DNA of 6,922 nucleotides from Desulfovibrionales bacterium GWA2_65_9. Lineage in GTDB: Bacteria; Desulfobacterota; Desulfovibrionia; Desulfovibrionales; Desulfovibrionaceae. The first letter of the stretch is position 1; every line of letters begins with the position of its first letter. The notes under the pieces were generated by a model. That model did no database searches, was not told the DNA's origin, and saw only the letters and a list, made by a program, of their open reading frames with translations. The position numbers and the translations under genes are program-made. The DNA lies in NCBI GenBank assembly GCA_001799475.1, contig MGTN01000110.1, positions 380-7,301 of the forward strand. Direction: 5' to 3'. Positions 5,547-6,922 of this stretch are shown piece by piece.

Positions 5547-6023
5547 CTAGTCCACGCCGATGTCCTCGTTCCAGACCTCGGGCCGGGCGGCAATGAACCC
5601 GCCCAGGAGTTCCTTGCACTCGGCGCTGTCCAGGTCGATGACCGTGACGCCGTTCTCCCTCAGCCAGTTAAGCCCGCCCTGGAAGGTTTCGCTCTCGCCC
5701 GCCACCACGGTGCCGATGCCGAACTGGCGCACCAGTCCGGAGCAGTACCAGCACGGGGCCAGCGTGGTGACCATGATCGTGTCGCGATAACTCTTGCGCC
5801 GTCCGGCGTTGCGAAAGGCGGAGGTCTCGGCGTGCATGGACGGGTCGGAGTCCTGCACGCGGCGGTTGTGCCCACGCCCGAGCAGCTTGCCGGTCAAGTC
5901 GAACAGGGCCGCGCCAATGGGCACCCCGCCCTCGGCCAGGCCCAGGCGGGCCTCCACCAGGGCCACCTCAAGCATGGCGGCATAGTCCTTCCGGCTCAAT
6001 TTGTTCTTCGATTCCCTGGGCAT
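5547..6023 (-). CDS. Yeast-type cytosine deaminase / nucleoside deaminase (zinc-dependent)
   Basis: The family hydrolytically deaminates cytosine (or a related base) to uracil and ammonia in the cytoplasm for pyrimidine salvage. The 158-residue product equals yeast cytosine deaminase in length, as I remember that family. Zinc site: His64 with catalytic Glu66 (M-H-A-E-T) and Cys91/Cys94 (A-P-C-W-Y-C). Other matches to the yeast enzyme are N53 in G-R-G-H-N, Phe114 in E-T-F, and the C-terminal A-R-P-E-V-W-N-E-D-I-G, whose Trp and Asp contact substrate in that enzyme. It is unrelated to the amidohydrolase-type CodA. The ATG at 6023-6021 has Shine-Dalgarno GGAGGT (6034-6029) 5 bases away; a longer frame to 6104 would overlap the promoter. 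It converges with the CHAT gene, with 10 bases between the stops and no visible terminator. Cytosine as substrate is inferred. Confidence 0.92.
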   Translation of the reverse strand: MPRESKNKLSRKDYAAMLEVALVEARLGLAEGGVPIGAALFDLTGKLLGRGHNRRVQDSDPSMHAETSAFRNAGRRKSYRDTIMVTTLAPCWYCSGLVRQFGIGTVVAGESETFQGGLNWLRENGVTVIDLDSAECKELLGGFIAARPEVWNEDIGVD

Positions 6024-6048
6024 GGCGCACCTCCGCGTGATTTCAGGG

Positions 6049-6077
6049 AGCATAGCACGCCTGTCGGTCACGGACAA
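6049..6077 (-). promoter_or_regulatory. Sigma70-type promoter of the deaminase gene
   Basis: On the minus strand TTGTCC (6077-6072) is followed after 17 bases by TATGCT (6054-6049). The -10 is preceded by TGC, giving an extended -10. The expected transcript start is near 6042, about 19 bases before the start codon, leaving a short leader containing the Shine-Dalgarno. Confidence 0.6.
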
Positions 6078-6109
6078 TGCCCTCCCCCCGCAATTGCGCA
6101 TCATTCATT

Positions 6110-6137
6110 TTGACAGCAGGCCCCCGGCGCATGTAAG
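6110..6137 (+). promoter_or_regulatory. Sigma70-type promoter of the aminotransferase gene
   Basis: A perfect TTGACA (6110-6115) is followed after 16 bases by TGTAAG (6132-6137), a four-of-six -10. The expected transcript start is near 6144, giving a leader of about 70 bases that includes the tandem repeat. It is back-to-back with the deaminase promoter, with about 32 bases between the two -35 boxes. Confidence 0.55.
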
Positions 6138-6157
6138 GTTCCGCCCTACCGAACATT

Positions 6158-6197
6158 CATCTCCGGATAGCTACGGGCATCTCCGGACAGCTACGGG
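6158..6197 (+). repeat. Tandem 20-base repeat in the aminotransferase leader
   Basis: Two adjacent copies of a 20-base unit (CATCTCCGGA, then TAGCTACGGG) occupy 6158-6177 and 6178-6197. They differ only at 6168/6188 (T versus C). The second copy ends 5 bases before the Shine-Dalgarno AAGGAG (6203-6208). The repeat would be transcribed from the proposed promoter. It may be a pair of regulator or RNA-binding sites, or a simple slippage duplication. Confidence 0.7.
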
Positions 6198-6214
6198 GAG
6201 CCAAGGAGCGCGCA

Positions 6215-6922
6215 ATGCAGCAATTTCCCAGAGTCCACCGCCTGCCGCCGTACGTTTTCGCTCAGGTCAACGAGCTGAAGATGCAGATGCGCCACCAGGG
6301 CGCGGACATCATCGACCTGGGCATGGGCAACCCGGACCTGCCCACCCCGCCGCACATCGTCGAGAAGCTCATCGAGGCTGCGCAAAAGTCCGGCAACCAC
6401 CGCTACAGCGCCTCCAAGGGCATCAAGGGCCTGCGCCTGGCCATCGCCAACTGGTATTTGCGCCGCTTCGGCGTGGAGCTGGACCACGACCAGGAGGTCG
6501 TCGTGACCATGGGCGCCAAGGAAGGCCTGGCGCACCTGTCCCTGGTCATGCTCTCCCCCGGCGACGTGGTCTTCGCGCCCGATCCGGCCTATCCCATCCA
6601 CCCGTATGCCGCCATCATCGCCGGGGCCGACGTGCGCCGCATCCCCATGGGCAAGGACCGCGACTTCCTGGAAGATCTCCAGATCGCCGTGAAGCAGACC
6701 TGGCCCAAGCCCAAGCTGCTGGTCATCAACTACCCGCACAACCCGACCACCATCTGCGCGGACGTGGACTATTTCCAGAAGCTCGTGGACTTCGCCAAGG
6801 AAAACGGGATGTACATCATCCACGACCTGGCCTACGCGGACTTCACCTACGACGGCTACGTGGCCCCAAGCTTCCTGCAGGCCAAGGGCGCCAAGGACGT
6901 GGCCGTGGAGTTCTTCTCGCTG
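6215..6922 (+). CDS. alaC: AlaC-type class I/II aminotransferase, N-terminal part (3' end outside window)
   Basis: This is a PLP-dependent aminotransferase of fold type I, close in motif pattern to E. coli AlaC (glutamate-pyruvate aminotransferase); related sequences are often annotated as LL-diaminopimelate aminotransferase. The visible 236 residues start R-V-H-R-L-P-P-Y-V-F. They include G-M-G-N-P-D at 36-41, Y-S-A-S-K-G-I at 64-70, phosphate-binding A-K-E-G at 101-104, P-H-N-P-T-T with Asn176, and H-D-L-A-Y-A-D with Asp204 and Tyr207, the PLP ring contacts. The frame ends in V-E-F-F-S-L, just before the expected S-K-S-Y PLP-lysine segment, which is cut off by the window. Shine-Dalgarno AAGGAG (6203-6208) is 6 bases before the ATG. 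It probably makes alanine or a related amino acid in the cytoplasm. The symbol is by motif resemblance; a diaminopimelate or aspartate role is not excluded. Confidence 0.92.
   Translation, partial: MQQFPRVHRLPPYVFAQVNELKMQMRHQGADIIDLGMGNPDLPTPPHIVEKLIEAAQKSGNHRYSASKGIKGLRLAIANWYLRRFGVELDHDQEVVVTMGAKEGLAHLSLVMLSPGDVVFAPDPAYPIHPYAAIIAGADVRRIPMGKDRDFLEDLQIAVKQTWPKPKLLVINYPHNPTTICADVDYFQKLVDFAKENGMYIIHDLAYADFTYDGYVAPSFLQAKGAKDVAVEFFSL

Noticed and set aside
6024..6104. Longer deaminase start at 6104 on the minus strand
   Set aside because: The extra residues would cover the predicted -35/-10, have no family similarity, and ignore the strong GGAGGT placed 5 bases before the ATG at 6023.
6191..6823. 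A 210-residue minus-strand open frame opposite the aminotransferase
   Set aside because: It is antisense to a strongly conserved coding sequence, with valine/aspartate/histidine-rich shadow composition and no motif.

Overview
The window looks like two unrelated pieces of bacterial DNA joined near position 1153-1167. The left piece (1 to about 1160) holds the 3' end of a PfkB-family sugar/nucleoside kinase. Its stop overlaps the start of a D-isomer-specific 2-hydroxyacid dehydrogenase in an ATGA. The base composition is moderate: rows 421-480 and 721-780 are 57% and 55% G+C. The right piece is richer and biased to G/C in third codon positions (rows 2221-2280 and 4021-4080 are 77% and 72%). From recollection of protein style rather than a search, the right piece resembles a sulfate-reducing deltaproteobacterium of the Desulfovibrio group. 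No lineage is suggested for the left piece with any confidence.

At the junction the dehydrogenase (plus strand) and a secreted caspase-like protease (minus strand) run into each other. Both lose their conserved C-terminal parts within the same ~15 bases. An assembly or amplification chimera explains this most simply; a real illegitimate recombination is the alternative.

The right piece reads as follows. A signal-peptide caspase-like peptidase lies on the minus strand (to 1821). A small dienelactone-hydrolase-family enzyme (1987-2544, plus) is flanked by a 20-base direct repeat. A ~250-base intergenic stretch carries a strong stem-loop, a fragment resembling the 3' end of the downstream deaminase gene, and a 14-base perfect palindrome touching the next Shine-Dalgarno. 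Next comes a 913-residue putative lipoprotein with TPR-like helices and a C-terminal CHAT protease domain (2795-5536, plus). Convergent with it is a yeast-type cytosine deaminase (5547-6023, minus). Divergent from the deaminase is the start of an AlaC-type aminotransferase (6215 to the window end), with its own promoter and a 20-base tandem repeat in the leader.

The most interesting biology is the proximity of two clan CD cysteine proteases, one caspase/metacaspase-like and one TPR-CHAT, both with export signals. They point to a protease pair in the cell envelope rather than a cytoplasmic immune system. No gasdermin, CRISPR, toxin or other known effector partner is visible. The deaminase (pyrimidine salvage) and the aminotransferase (alanine/amino-acid metabolism) look like ordinary metabolic genes with separate promoters. 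No tRNA, rRNA, CRISPR array, insertion sequence or origin was seen.
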